NCBI RefSeq assembly: GCF_004135735.1
Contig: NZ_CP012670.1
Location: 2,294,001 to 2,358,000 of the forward strand
DNA: 64,000 bases
From: Sorangium cellulosum
Lineage (GTDB): Bacteria > Myxococcota_A > Polyangia > Polyangiales > Polyangiaceae
Reading direction: 5' to 3'
In this document: positions 8,533-16,438 of the stretch, piece by piece
Layout of the letters: every line of letters begins with the position of its first letter
Numbering within the stretch: position 1 is the first letter of the stretch
Notes under the pieces: model-generated
What the model saw: the letters and a program-made list of their open reading frames with translations, nothing else
Database searches by the model: none
What the model was told of the DNA's origin: nothing
Program-made: the position numbers and the translations under genes

Positions 8533-9642
8533 TCAGTCCATGAGGTGGACGGCCGCGATGCTCGTGCGCACGGGCGCGGCCTTGCTCCGGTCCAGGGCGA
8601 TCCGCTGCTTCGCCGTTCCGAGCTCGATGGTCGGGCCGGCGCTGGCCTCGACCGTCACCCCGACGCTGACGCTCGTCTCCATGCCGATCATCGCATCGAC
8701 CGTGCCCGCGAGCGTGAAGGTCACCTCCGCGCCGACGGTCGCCTCGACCATCGCCCCGAGGACGACCTCGTTGACCATCCCGAGGTTGACCGTCGACTCG
8801 ATGCCGAGGACCGTGGTCATGCTGTTCCCCTCGGTGTAGGAGTCCGCGTTGCCGTACATCTTGTCTTCGGTGTTGCCGCGGGTGACGGAGACGATCTCGT
8901 TCGCCTCGGTGGAGCTCTCGATCCTGTCGGCCTTGGTGGTGTCCTTCATGGTCCCGGTCACCGTGGTGGAGGACGTGATCGATTCGGCCTTCATCGTGGA
9001 GCTCGACGGGCCCTCGACGGTCGTCTCGTCGGTCATCGATGTGGCGTGCGTCCTCGAGACCAGCTCTTCCGCCCAGGTCTCCTCCAGGATCGAGGGCACG
9101 GGCAGCTTCTCCGAGCCCGTGTAGGACGAGATGCTCTTGGCCCACGTCCTGTCGACGATCCTGGGGTTCTCCCCCAGGACGCCGCGCGGAAAGGGCGGCG
9201 GGATCTCGTCCAGGTTGCGCGGCGGGCTGTGGTGGCCGGTCACGCTCTCCAGCCTGCTGCCGTAATGATACTCGAAGGCGTCGCCATGGTAGGTCGTGTG
9301 CACCTCGCCCTTCACGGTCTTCTCGCGGAGTCGCTTCTCGCCGCGGGGGCCCTGGATGAAGTCGAACTCGCCCGACCCCTGGAAGGTGATGCTCTTCTCC
9401 TTGATCTGCCCGTCCTCCACCGTCCACCCGCTCTCGAACTCCCGGCGTCCGAGGACGGTCATCTTGTATTTCCCCCCGATGACCTCGATCTTGTCGCCGC
9501 GCGTGGTCGTGATCCGGTTGCCGTCCGTGTGATCTCGCCAGGTGTACGGGTCGTCCTCGGTCGCGCCGACGCGCAAGAAGGACGACATGCCGCCGCCGAA
9601 ATCGGGCACGTGGAGGATCGCGTATTTGCCTTCACCGGCCAT
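8533..9642 (-). CDS. T6SS-associated beta-helix protein, paralogue A
   Basis: 369 aa. The N-terminus (MAGEGKYAILHVPDF) and the WRDHTDGNRITTTRGDKIEV segment are shared with the next gene upstream. The C-terminal half is Thr/Ser/Val-rich with short repeats such as TVGAEVTFTLAGTVDAM, like trimeric beta-helix tails of VgrG or gp5. It has no signal peptide and no transmembrane segment. It lies 25 bp from the DUF2169 gene and is very likely co-transcribed. I infer a structural spike-associated protein; no named family is recognised. A block of about 300 bp is nearly identical to the paralogue. Confidence 0.75.
   Translation of the reverse strand: MAGEGKYAILHVPDFGGGMSSFLRVGATEDDPYTWRDHTDGNRITTTRGDKIEVIGGKYKMTVLGRREFESGWTVEDGQIKEKSITFQGSGEFDFIQGPRGEKRLREKTVKGEVHTTYHGDAFEYHYGSRLESVTGHHSPPRNLDEIPPPFPRGVLGENPRIVDRTWAKSISSYTGSEKLPVPSILEETWAEELVSRTHATSMTDETTVEGPSSSTMKAESITSSTTVTGTMKDTTKADRIESSTEANEIVSVTRGNTEDKMYGNADSYTEGNSMTTVLGIESTVNLGMVNEVVLGAMVEATVGAEVTFTLAGTVDAMIGMETSVSVGVTVEASAGPTIELGTAKQRIALDRSKAAPVRTSIAAVHLMD
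8726..9173 (-). repeat. Copy 1 of a near-identical intragenic duplication (copy 2 at 9875-10322)
   Basis: Aligned by eye at a constant offset of 1149 bp to 9875-10322, without gaps. From about 8747 to 9060 there are only a handful of mismatches, and identity falls off towards both ends. The block encodes the central part of both beta-helix paralogues. Homogenisation by gene conversion or a recent duplication with divergence of the ends would both explain it. Confidence 0.85.
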
Positions 9643-9681
9643 GGGGAGCTCTTCCTCGCGTGGACCTCGAGGCCCGCGACA

Positions 9682-10935
9682 TCACATGAAGACGTTGAGC
9701 GCCGAGAGGATCTTGTTCGTGATCGCGATATCCGTCTTGCTCATGTGGAGCTCGACGCCCATCGTCCCGACCTCGAGCCTCGGGCCGACGGAGAAGTCGA
9801 CGGTCGGGCCCAGGCTGACCTCCAGCTTGGGGCCGACGCTCACGTCCACCACGGGCCCGGCCGTGACGGTGATCTCCGCGCCGACGGTCGCCTCGATCAT
9901 CGACCCGAGGACGACCTCGTTGACCATCCCGAGGTTGACCGTCGTCTCGATGCCGAGGACCGTGGTCATGCTGTTCCCCTCGGTGTAGGAGTCCGCGTTG
10001 CCGTACATCTTGTCTTCGGTGTTGCCGCGGGTGACGGAGACGATCTCGTTCGCCTCGGTGGAGCTCTCGATCCTGTCGGCCTTGGTGGTGTCCTTCAGGG
10101 TCCCGGTCACCGTGGTGGAGGACGTGATCGATTCGGCCTTCATCGTGGAGCTCGACGCGCCCTCGACGGTCGTCTCGTCGGTCATCGACGTGGCGTGCGT
10201 CCTCGAGACCATCTCCTTCGCCCAGGTCACGCTCAGGATCGAGGGCACGGGCAGCTTCTCCGAGCCCGTGTAGGACGAGATGCTCTGCGCCCACGTCCTG
10301 TCGACGATCGTGGGGTTCTCCGTGGGGATCGACTGGCGCGGGGGCGGGTTCTTGTCGTCGATCTTGTCGTCGTCGACCTCCAGCGTGGGGAACGTGTCGG
10401 TGCCGGTCTGGCTCTCCTTGATCTTCCCGTAGTAGTAGTCGTAGACGTCGCCGTGGTAGGTGGTGTGCACCTCGCCCTTCACCGTCGTCTCGACGACCTT
10501 CCACGTCCCATCGTAGTTTTCCACCCACTCGATGGTGGTGCCGCCGCCGAAGGTCTCGCTGACCTCGGTGATGTGCCCTCCCGACACGTCCCAGCCGGCC
10601 TGGTGCTCCCCGCGGCCGAGGATGAGCAGGCGATAGTTCCCCCCGATCACCTCGACCTTGTCGCCCTGGGTCGTCGAGATTCGATTGCCGTCGGTGTGAT
10701 CGCGCCAGCCGCCCTTCGTGTGCAGCTTCGCGCTCTCTGCCTTGCGCTCGGCCACCGGCACGAAGTCCGGAGAGCCGTCCCGCTTGCGGTCGTCGTCGGT
10801 GAAGGACTGAATCCGCTCCGCGAGGTCGTCGCCCGGGCTCTCCCCGAGCGGCGCGGCGGCCCCGAGGCGCAGGTAGGACGGCTGCCCACCCTTCAGATCC
10901 GGTACTTCGAGTAGCGCGAACTTGCCTCCGGACAC
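9682..10935 (-). CDS. T6SS-associated beta-helix protein, paralogue B
   Basis: 417 aa from GTG 10935. This start aligns with the paralogue's N-terminus (VSGGKFALLEVPDL against MAGEGKYAILHVPDF) and has GGAGG upstream. Residues around 70-105 carry WRDHTDGNRISTTQGDKVEV. The middle is almost identical to paralogue A, while residues 20-70 and the C-terminal 100 differ; the C-terminus repeats VGPKLEVSLGPTVDFSVGP. It is the first gene of the minus-strand module, so the promoter should lie in 10936-11072. Probable structural spike component; the exact role is unknown. Confidence 0.75.
   Translation of the reverse strand: MSGGKFALLEVPDLKGGQPSYLRLGAAAPLGESPGDDLAERIQSFTDDDRKRDGSPDFVPVAERKAESAKLHTKGGWRDHTDGNRISTTQGDKVEVIGGNYRLLILGRGEHQAGWDVSGGHITEVSETFGGGTTIEWVENYDGTWKVVETTVKGEVHTTYHGDVYDYYYGKIKESQTGTDTFPTLEVDDDKIDDKNPPPRQSIPTENPTIVDRTWAQSISSYTGSEKLPVPSILSVTWAKEMVSRTHATSMTDETTVEGASSSTMKAESITSSTTVTGTLKDTTKADRIESSTEANEIVSVTRGNTEDKMYGNADSYTEGNSMTTVLGIETTVNLGMVNEVVLGSMIEATVGAEITVTAGPVVDVSVGPKLEVSLGPTVDFSVGPRLEVGTMGVELHMSKTDIAITNKILSALNVFM
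9875..10322 (-). repeat. Copy 2 of the intragenic duplication
   Basis: Partner of 8726-9173, in the same orientation and reading frame, inside the paralogue B coding region. Confidence 0.85.
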
Positions 10936-11072
10936 AGGAGCCTCCGTCTCGAGCGCGGTGGACGATGCACGGCGTCGCCGCGGCGTCGGGCCCATATCCT
11001 AGGTCACGGGGGACTGGCCGTCCATGCACAAACCGCTCACCGCGACCACCCCAACCGCGGTCGGGCGGCGGT

Positions 11073-12194
11073 TCAGGAGGCCTCGGCGGGGCGCCGGGCC
11101 GGGAGCGCGGGCCCCTGGTGCGCAATCGCCCACACGAACTCCGGGAGGAGCGCGAGGGAGTGCGGCGCTTGCGTGACGCCGATCAGGCCGCTGATGAGGT
11201 CCATGGGGTGCTCGCGGCCGGCGCCGTCGATGAAGCGCAGCGGGGCGCTCGTCAGCCCGGGAGGCAGCTCGGAGAGGCCGGGCCCCTGCGGGGTTCCCGG
11301 CCCGCCGAGCGCGCGGCCCCGGGCCTCCGCGGTCAGCCACCGATCGTGCCAGCCCTCGACGTACGGATTCGGGGCGAAGTAGTCGTTGGGCCAGGCGCGC
11401 AGGTAAGGAAACAGCACGTGGATCCAGCCGGTGAGCTCGTCCGCCGGGGGGTCGTACCGGAAGAACGCGCGCCAGAACATCGTGTCAGGGCGCCCCTCGG
11501 CCGAGGCGGCGATCTCGTCGAGCACGGGCAAGAGCGCCCGGATCCACCGCTCTTGCCCGAAGGCGCCGAGCGTGGTCGCGCGCTGCCGCATCCAGCGCCA
11601 GTCGTCGGCCGTGCCGAGCAGGTAGACGCGCGGGATGCCGCGGCCACCCGCCGTGGCGTCGCCCGGGGGCGGCGGCTCCCCCTCGAAATGCGGCGCGAGC
11701 GGGGTTGTCACCGTGAGCTCCGACGCCACCCGCTCGACCGGCCCCGTGGTGGAGAAGTGGGCGGTCACGAGCTCCCAGAGCTTGCCGACCCTCGCCGAGA
11801 GCTGCCGGGAGAAGTCCGGAAACAGGGCGGGCCACGGGTTCACGTCGCCGAGGGTGAAGTCGGGCCGCTCGACGAGGAGCGCGAAATCGCGATCCTCGTC
11901 GACGAAGCGGCGCCGCTCTGCGACGTTCGCGGCGAGGTGGAGCGTGAAGCCCCGCGCCACGCAGAACCAGACCACGTCGGGAGAGAGGACGAGCGGATAG
12001 CGCCGGGTGAAGGCGGTACACGCCGCCTGGACCAGGGGGTGCAGGTCCGTGCGCCCGACGAGCGGCAGGCGATGGCGGTAGGCGGCCTCGATGCGCGCGA
12101 CCAGGAGGCTCTGCACCACCGCCTCGCCGTCGAACCCGGGCAGCGGCGCCGTCGCGGGCTCGACGTCGGCAACGGCAATCGGCGTCACGTGCAT
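11073..12194 (-). CDS. DUF4419 domain protein
   Basis: 373 aa from ATG 12194. Residues 50-100 carry the DUF4419 hallmark: HPLVQA, then a stretch ending RRYPLVLSPDVVWF and a GFTLHLAANVAE segment. The rest has the alpha/beta character of the family, including GWIHVLFPYL near residue 270. DUF4419 proteins occur in bacteria and fungi and have no established biochemical role. No signal peptide is present. It is on the same strand as the T6SS module but 138 bp upstream of it, so probably a separate unit. Confidence 0.75.
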   Translation of the reverse strand: MHVTPIAVADVEPATAPLPGFDGEAVVQSLLVARIEAAYRHRLPLVGRTDLHPLVQAACTAFTRRYPLVLSPDVVWFCVARGFTLHLAANVAERRRFVDEDRDFALLVERPDFTLGDVNPWPALFPDFSRQLSARVGKLWELVTAHFSTTGPVERVASELTVTTPLAPHFEGEPPPPGDATAGGRGIPRVYLLGTADDWRWMRQRATTLGAFGQERWIRALLPVLDEIAASAEGRPDTMFWRAFFRYDPPADELTGWIHVLFPYLRAWPNDYFAPNPYVEGWHDRWLTAEARGRALGGPGTPQGPGLSELPPGLTSAPLRFIDGAGREHPMDLISGLIGVTQAPHSLALLPEFVWAIAHQGPALPARRPAEAS

Positions 12195-12546
12195 GCTCTC
12201 TCGTCCTCCTGGCCCCGCGCAGGCGCTGGCGTGATCCGGCGCAATCCTCTGCTACACGAGCGTGCCGCGCGCGACAATCCGCCTCGGCGCGCGCCGTTCA
12301 CCCCACCCCGGCGTGCGCCGTTCACCCCGCCCCGGCGTGCGCCGTTCACCCCAACCTGGGAGCGCCGCCGTTCGCCCCAATCTGGGAGCGCCATCCAGTT
12401 CAGGCGTGCCGTGGCAGCATGAATTTGTGGACGCAGCGCACACCGGCGCGCGGCGCCGCGGGTGCTGTTGCGCATGGCGGGTGAATGGTGCACGACTAGG
12501 CTGGCTCGCGATCATCGCGGGTCGCCCGCAAGGAGGGGCGCAGCAG
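12195..12546. other. Divergent spacer between the DUF4419 and Bax-inhibitor genes
   Basis: 352 bp with divergent genes on both sides. It holds a GC-rich short tandem repeat (listed separately). The last 150 bp, ending in AAGGAGG, should contain the promoter and ribosome-binding site of the rightward gene. Frames crossing it on the minus strand encode only repeat products such as GVNGARR and are not credible genes. Confidence 0.5.
12285..12390. repeat. Short tandem repeats with core GCGCCGTTCACCCC
   Basis: About five degenerate units of 21-24 bp. The first three share CGTGCGCCGTTCACCCC and the last two change to a TGGGAGCGCC form. They lie wholly between genes. Function unknown; slippage-type expansion is likely. 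Confidence 0.7.
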
Positions 12547-13293
12547 ATGAATCTTCGCCAGGCGAGTTCCCTCGGTGCGAGCGCGCCGGCCAGACCGACC
12601 GTTGCGCTGCGTATCGGCTTTCTCAAGAAGGTATACGGCCTCTTCACGGCGAGCCTCGTGGTCTCCTCCCTCGGCGCGATGTGCGCGATCTACATCGGGG
12701 CGCCGGATCCGGAGGAGGCCGGCCTGGAGGGCGCGATGCCGCCCGTGGTCGAGCTCTTCGCGGCGCACCCGTTCCTCTGCATGGGCGCCACGCTGGCCGT
12801 CATGATCGGCGCCCGCGCGGCGCGCCGCGTGCCAGGCCTCAACCTCCTCGCGCTGTTCGGGATGGCGGCGTTCCTCGGCGTCGCCACGGCGCCCGCGCTC
12901 TACCTGGCCCAGGCGGCCGCCGGCCTCGGCGGCACCCTGTCGGCGGATCCCGTGCGCGACGCCTTCATCCTCACGGTCCTCACGTTCGGCAGCCTCACCC
13001 TCGGCGTCCTGCTCTCGAAGGACGACCTCTCGTTCCTGGCCAGCGGGCTCGTGATGGGCGCGATGGTCGTCCTCGGGGCGATGCTGCTCAACGCCCTCCT
13101 GGGGAGCACGCTGCTCGGACTCGCGATCTCCAGCGTCTCCGTCCTCCTGTTCGGAGGCTATGTCCTCTACAACACGTCGCGCCTCATCCACTCCGACGAG
13201 GAGGACCCCGTGGGCGGCGCGATCGATCTCTACCTCAACTTCATCAACCTCTTCTCCTCCATCCTGCACATCCTCTCTGGCCGTCACGTGTGA
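12547..13293 (+). CDS. Bax inhibitor-1/YccA family membrane protein
   Basis: 248 aa from ATG 12547, with AAGGAGG 10 nt upstream. After a short soluble N-terminus it has about seven hydrophobic segments (the first around residues 30-50). It ends with the family signature region YNTSRLIHSDEEDPVGGAIDLYLNFINLF, which holds conserved acidic residues that in BsYetJ form the pH- and Ca2+-sensing di-aspartyl latch. Bacterial members (YccA, YetJ, YbhL) are inner-membrane proteins linked to FtsH modulation or Ca2+ leak. Start and family are clear; the specific role here is not. Confidence 0.85.
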   Translation: MNLRQASSLGASAPARPTVALRIGFLKKVYGLFTASLVVSSLGAMCAIYIGAPDPEEAGLEGAMPPVVELFAAHPFLCMGATLAVMIGARAARRVPGLNLLALFGMAAFLGVATAPALYLAQAAAGLGGTLSADPVRDAFILTVLTFGSLTLGVLLSKDDLSFLASGLVMGAMVVLGAMLLNALLGSTLLGLAISSVSVLLFGGYVLYNTSRLIHSDEEDPVGGAIDLYLNFINLFSSILHILSGRHV

Positions 13294-13474
13294 CCGGCGC
13301 GCGGCCGCCTGGCGCGGCCGGCTCTCGCGCGCGGGTGGGCTGGGCTGCCTGGGCGGCCGGCGCACTGCGGCTGAGACCTCTCGCTGCGCCCTGCCGCCGA
13401 GCGCCGGGCGTGCCCGGGGCGGAGGCGGGGGGCGGCTTGACGTCCCTTGGGGGCCGGGTAAGAACGCACGCCCG

Positions 13475-13876
13475 ATGAGCCGCTCCTCTTGCCTCGCCGC
13501 ACTCACCCTCGCCGTGTCATCGCTCGGTCTCCTGTCCGCTTGCAGCAAGCCCGCCGAGGAGGCGCAGGCGGCGCAGGTGGCCCCCGAGCCTGCCGCGCCG
13601 GCGAACGTCAAGCGCGTGGACATCGCGGTCACCGACAGCGGCTTCTCCCCGTCGACCATCGAGCTGAAGAAGGGAGAGCCGGTGGTGCTCCGCTTCACGC
13701 GGACCACGAAGAGCGAGTGTCTGAAGGCGATCGCGATTCCCGATCTGAAGATCGAGAAGGACCTGCCGCTGAACGTCCCGGTCGAGGTGGCCGTCACCCC
13801 GGAGAAGGAAGGGAAGATGGTGCTTCAGTGCTGGATGGCGATGATCAAGGCGACGATCAACGTGGTCGGCTCATGA
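13475..13876 (+). CDS. Cupredoxin-like lipoprotein
   Basis: 133 aa from ATG 13475. The signal peptide ends in a good lipobox (GLLSAC, Cys at about 23), so it should be lipid-anchored in the envelope. Residues 47-133 follow the cupredoxin_1/EfeO-type pattern: VTDSGFSPSTIELKKGEPV, VLRFTRTTKSECLK, DLPLNVPVEV, then VLQCWMAMIKATINVV. The two cysteines and the terminal methionines sit where copper ligands usually lie, but the usual His or Glu after the first Cys is replaced by Lys/Ala. Metal binding is therefore uncertain. The next gene downstream is convergent. Confidence 0.75.
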   Translation: MSRSSCLAALTLAVSSLGLLSACSKPAEEAQAAQVAPEPAAPANVKRVDIAVTDSGFSPSTIELKKGEPVVLRFTRTTKSECLKAIAIPDLKIEKDLPLNVPVEVAVTPEKEGKMVLQCWMAMIKATINVVGS

Positions 13877-13925
13877 CCCCGCGGCGCTGTTCCCCTTAGC
13901 GGCGCCGGCGCGGGCTGCCTTCCCC

Positions 13926-14414
13926 TCAGAGGACGAGCCAGAGCTCGGCGTCGTGGCGCCTCGCGCCGCCCCCTGCGTCCTTCGTCGTGCGGCGATCCCC
14001 CGGGGCGGCCTGGTCCGCGGCGCTGCCCGGCCCGGCGCCCGCGGGGCGAGGCGCCTGCGCGGTCTCGTGGGTGACATCGATGCGCGCGACGGCGCAGCGG
14101 GCCACGGCGAAGCGGAGCATCTCACGCACGTCGCTCGTGGTGAGCATGCCGTCGGTCCGGGGCCGCGCGAGCGCCACGGCGCGGTCCACGCACGCGACGC
14201 AGGGGGCGGTCTCGGACCTGAACCGGAAGAGCAGCGTCCCCTCGGGCCAGCCGAGCGCCGCTGCGTCGACGCTGACGATCACGAGCTCGCCATCGCGGAC
14301 CACCTGCGTGCCGCCGGCGCCGATGCGGGATCTCCCGCTCCGCAACAGAAACCAGCAACGATCCACGAGGCGCTCGATCTCGCGCGGTTCGTCCTGGGCG
14401 ATGATGTCTGTCAT
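13926..14414 (-). CDS. Hypothetical protein with CxxC motif
   Basis: 162 aa from ATG 14414. The first 110 residues look folded, with strand-like VIVSVDAAALGWPEGTLLFRF followed by PCVACVDRA, a single CxxC. The last 50 residues are Pro/Ala/Gly/Arg-rich and probably disordered. No signal peptide or known domain is recognised. It is convergent with the cupredoxin lipoprotein gene, 49 bp away, and divergent from rplC. Confidence 0.5.
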   Translation of the reverse strand: MTDIIAQDEPREIERLVDRCWFLLRSGRSRIGAGGTQVVRDGELVIVSVDAAALGWPEGTLLFRFRSETAPCVACVDRAVALARPRTDGMLTTSDVREMLRFAVARCAVARIDVTHETAQAPRPAGAGPGSAADQAAPGDRRTTKDAGGGARRHDAELWLVL

Positions 14415-14946
14415 CCATGACCTCCGGCGACGGAATGTGAGGCCGGCGCCCCTGGACGGCGACGCGATGGAGAGTCAGGAAATGACACAGAAGACGGACA
14501 ATGTCCGCATGGCCGTCGTCCTTGCGGGCGCCGGCGGGGGCACCCGGCCGGCGCGCGGTCCCGACCCCGCGGTCCCGACCCCGCGGTCCCGACCCGGGTT
14601 GAGGTCCCGACCCAGGTTGAGGTCCCGAGGTCCCGACCCGGGTTGAGGTCCCGAGGTCCCGACCCGGGTTGAGGTCCCGACCCAGGTTGAGGTCCCGACC
14701 CAGGTTGAGGTCCCGATGTAGCGGGAAAATGTGAGCCATAAAACGTCCGCGGCGGCAGGTTTCGCTTCCCTTTGGGAGCCCCGTGAGTAAGCTCTGCGCC
14801 CCCCAACGCGCCCGGCGGGTGACCGCCCCGGTTCCACGCTCCGAACCGGCTCGATGCGAGGCGCGCCGAGGGGATGACCGCGCCCGGCGCGCCGCGCGCG
14901 GCTTCACGAACGGACACACCAGACGGAGCGAGAAGGCGATCCCATC
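14415..14946. other. Divergent spacer upstream of rplC
   Basis: 532 bp between a leftward unknown gene and rightward rplC. It contains a tandem-repeat block at 14560-14716 and then about 230 bp of unrepeated sequence that should hold the rplC promoter. Nothing I could recognise as an r-protein leader structure is present. Reading frames across the block encode only repeat products (GSGPQP, TSTWVG) in different frames and are rejected as genes. Confidence 0.5.
14560..14716. repeat. 18-bp tandem repeats GGTCCCGACCCRGGTTGA with 8-bp GGTCCCGA insertions
   Basis: The core unit recurs at least six times, in CCCGGGTT and CCCAGGTT versions. Some units are separated by an extra GGTCCCGA half-unit, and the block opens with two CCCGCGGTCCCGA variants. 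It is entirely intergenic and unlike a CRISPR, because no unique spacers separate the units. Confidence 0.8.
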
Positions 14947-15648
14947 ATGAACCAGCATCCCGGCATCATCGGCACGAAGATCGGCATGACGCAGATCTTC
15001 AACGAGAGGGGCGAGGTCCTGCGCTGCACGGTCGTGCAGGCGGGCTGCGTCGTCATCGGCAAGCGCACCCTCGAGAAGGACGGCTACAGCGCGCTCGTCC
15101 TCGGCCTCGGCGAGCGGGCCGAGCGGCACACGAACAAGCCGATGGCCGGCGCCTTCAAGAAGGTGGGGCAGACGCCGAAGCGCGTCATCCGCGAGCTGCG
15201 CTGCAGCCCCGAGTACGCGGCGAAGTACGAGCTCGGACAGGCGCTCAAGGTCGACGAGGTCTTCGAGGTGGGCCAGCGCGTGGACGCGCAGGGCCGCTCG
15301 CGCGGCCGCGGCTTCAGCGGCGTCATCCGGCGGTGGAGCTTCGCCGGCGCGGTGAACTCGCACGGCACGCACGAGTACTTCCGCCACGGCGGCTCGATCG
15401 GTACGAACATGACCCCGGGCCGCACGCTGCCCGGCCTGAAGATGCCCGGCCACTACGGCGACGAGACGGTGAGCGCGCTCAACCTCAAGATCGCGAAGCT
15501 CATGCCCGAGGACAACCTGATCCTCATCGAGGGCGCGGTGCCGGGTCCGAAGAACCAGGTGGTCACGATCCGCGGCGCCGTGAAGAAGAACGGCGGCAAG
15601 GGCATCGTCCCGGCGCAGCAGCCGACCGGCAAGAAGAAGGGCGGCTGA
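14947..15648 (+). CDS. rplC: 50S ribosomal protein L3
   Basis: 233 aa, normal length. L3 binds 23S rRNA early in 50S assembly, and its long loop reaches the peptidyl-transferase centre. The sequence shows GIIGTKIGMTQIF at 6-18, SRGRGFSGVIRRW at 118-130, SHGTHEYFRHGGSIGTNMTPG at the loop, and GAVPGPKN near the end. At the position of the Gln methylated in E. coli L3 (GQNQTPG) this protein has Met155, so PrmB-type modification is not expected. The gene is not flanked by rpsJ, rplD or other S10-operon genes. It is followed after 72 bp by rlmE on the same strand. Confidence 0.97.
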   Translation: MNQHPGIIGTKIGMTQIFNERGEVLRCTVVQAGCVVIGKRTLEKDGYSALVLGLGERAERHTNKPMAGAFKKVGQTPKRVIRELRCSPEYAAKYELGQALKVDEVFEVGQRVDAQGRSRGRGFSGVIRRWSFAGAVNSHGTHEYFRHGGSIGTNMTPGRTLPGLKMPGHYGDETVSALNLKIAKLMPEDNLILIEGAVPGPKNQVVTIRGAVKKNGGKGIVPAQQPTGKKKGG

Positions 15649-15720
15649 GCCCCGCCGCCGGGCGGCGCGCGCGCCGGCGAGCGAGCGCGCGCACCGCCGG
15701 CGGAGCCCTCCGAGCAGGCC

Positions 15721-16344
15721 GTGCGTCAGAAGTCCAAGAACCCCTACAAGCGCCCTGACGCCTTCACGAAGGCGGCGAAGGCGCAGGGCTATCCTGCCCG
15801 CAGCGTCTTCAAGCTCGAGGAGATCGATCGCCGGGTGCGGCTGCTCCGCCCCGGGCAGCGCGTGCTCGATCTGGGCGCGGCGCCCGGGTCGTGGTCGATG
15901 TACGCGGCGCAGCGGATCGGCGCGTCGGGCAGGTTGCTCGCGGTGGATCTCTCGCCGATCACGTCGGCGCTCGGCCCGCAGGCGGTGGCGGTGCAGGGCG
16001 ACGCGCTCTCGCTGGCGAACGAGGCGCTCGCGCAGTTCGCGCCGTACGACGTGGTGCTGTCGGACATGGCGCCGGCGACGAGCGGCAGCAAGATCGCGGA
16101 TCAGGCGCGGAGCTACGAGCTGTTCATGCGCGCGGTGGCCGTGGCGGAGGCGCTGCTCGCGCCGGGCGGCGCGTTCGTGGGCAAGATCTTCATGAGCGAG
16201 GACTTCGTGAAGGCGCGCGACGCGCTGCGCGGCCTGTTCGAGGAGGTCCGGAGCATCCGGCCCGAGGGGACGCGGACGTCGAGCGTCGAGATCTTCCTGA
16301 TCGGGCTGCGGCGGAAGGCGGCGGAGGAGACCGACCAGGGCTAG
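15721..16344 (+). CDS. rlmE: 23S rRNA (uridine-2'-O-)-methyltransferase
   Basis: 207 aa from GTG 15721. RlmE/FtsJ uses S-adenosylmethionine to methylate the 2'-O of U2552 (E. coli numbering) in the 23S A-loop, late in 50S assembly. The Rossmann SAM motif is LDLGAAPGSWS (49-59). The catalytic K-D-K-E tetrad is complete: Lys31 (FKLEEID), Asp115 (LSDMAP), Lys155 (VGKIF) and Glu190 (SSVEIFL). It is downstream of rplC in the same direction; both products act at the 50S active-site region. Confidence 0.93.
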   Translation: MRQKSKNPYKRPDAFTKAAKAQGYPARSVFKLEEIDRRVRLLRPGQRVLDLGAAPGSWSMYAAQRIGASGRLLAVDLSPITSALGPQAVAVQGDALSLANEALAQFAPYDVVLSDMAPATSGSKIADQARSYELFMRAVAVAEALLAPGGAFVGKIFMSEDFVKARDALRGLFEEVRSIRPEGTRTSSVEIFLIGLRRKAAEETDQG

Positions 16345-16438
16345 AGAGGGCACTGTCGCCCGGCGGCGGGCAGACCGCTCACCTGGTTTATCCCCGACCC
16401 TCGACGCTCAGCGGCGCCTCGCCCCCGCGCGCCCTCCC

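Noticed and set aside
12185..12493. Small gene across the tandem repeats
   Set aside because: The product is only GVNGARRG-type repeats and the repeat length is not a stable multiple of three.
14560..14716. CRISPR array
   Set aside because: Units are contiguous, without unique spacers, and no cas genes are near.
14411..14917. Gene across the 18-bp repeat array
   Set aside because: Different frames all give repeat peptides and none has a ribosome-binding site.
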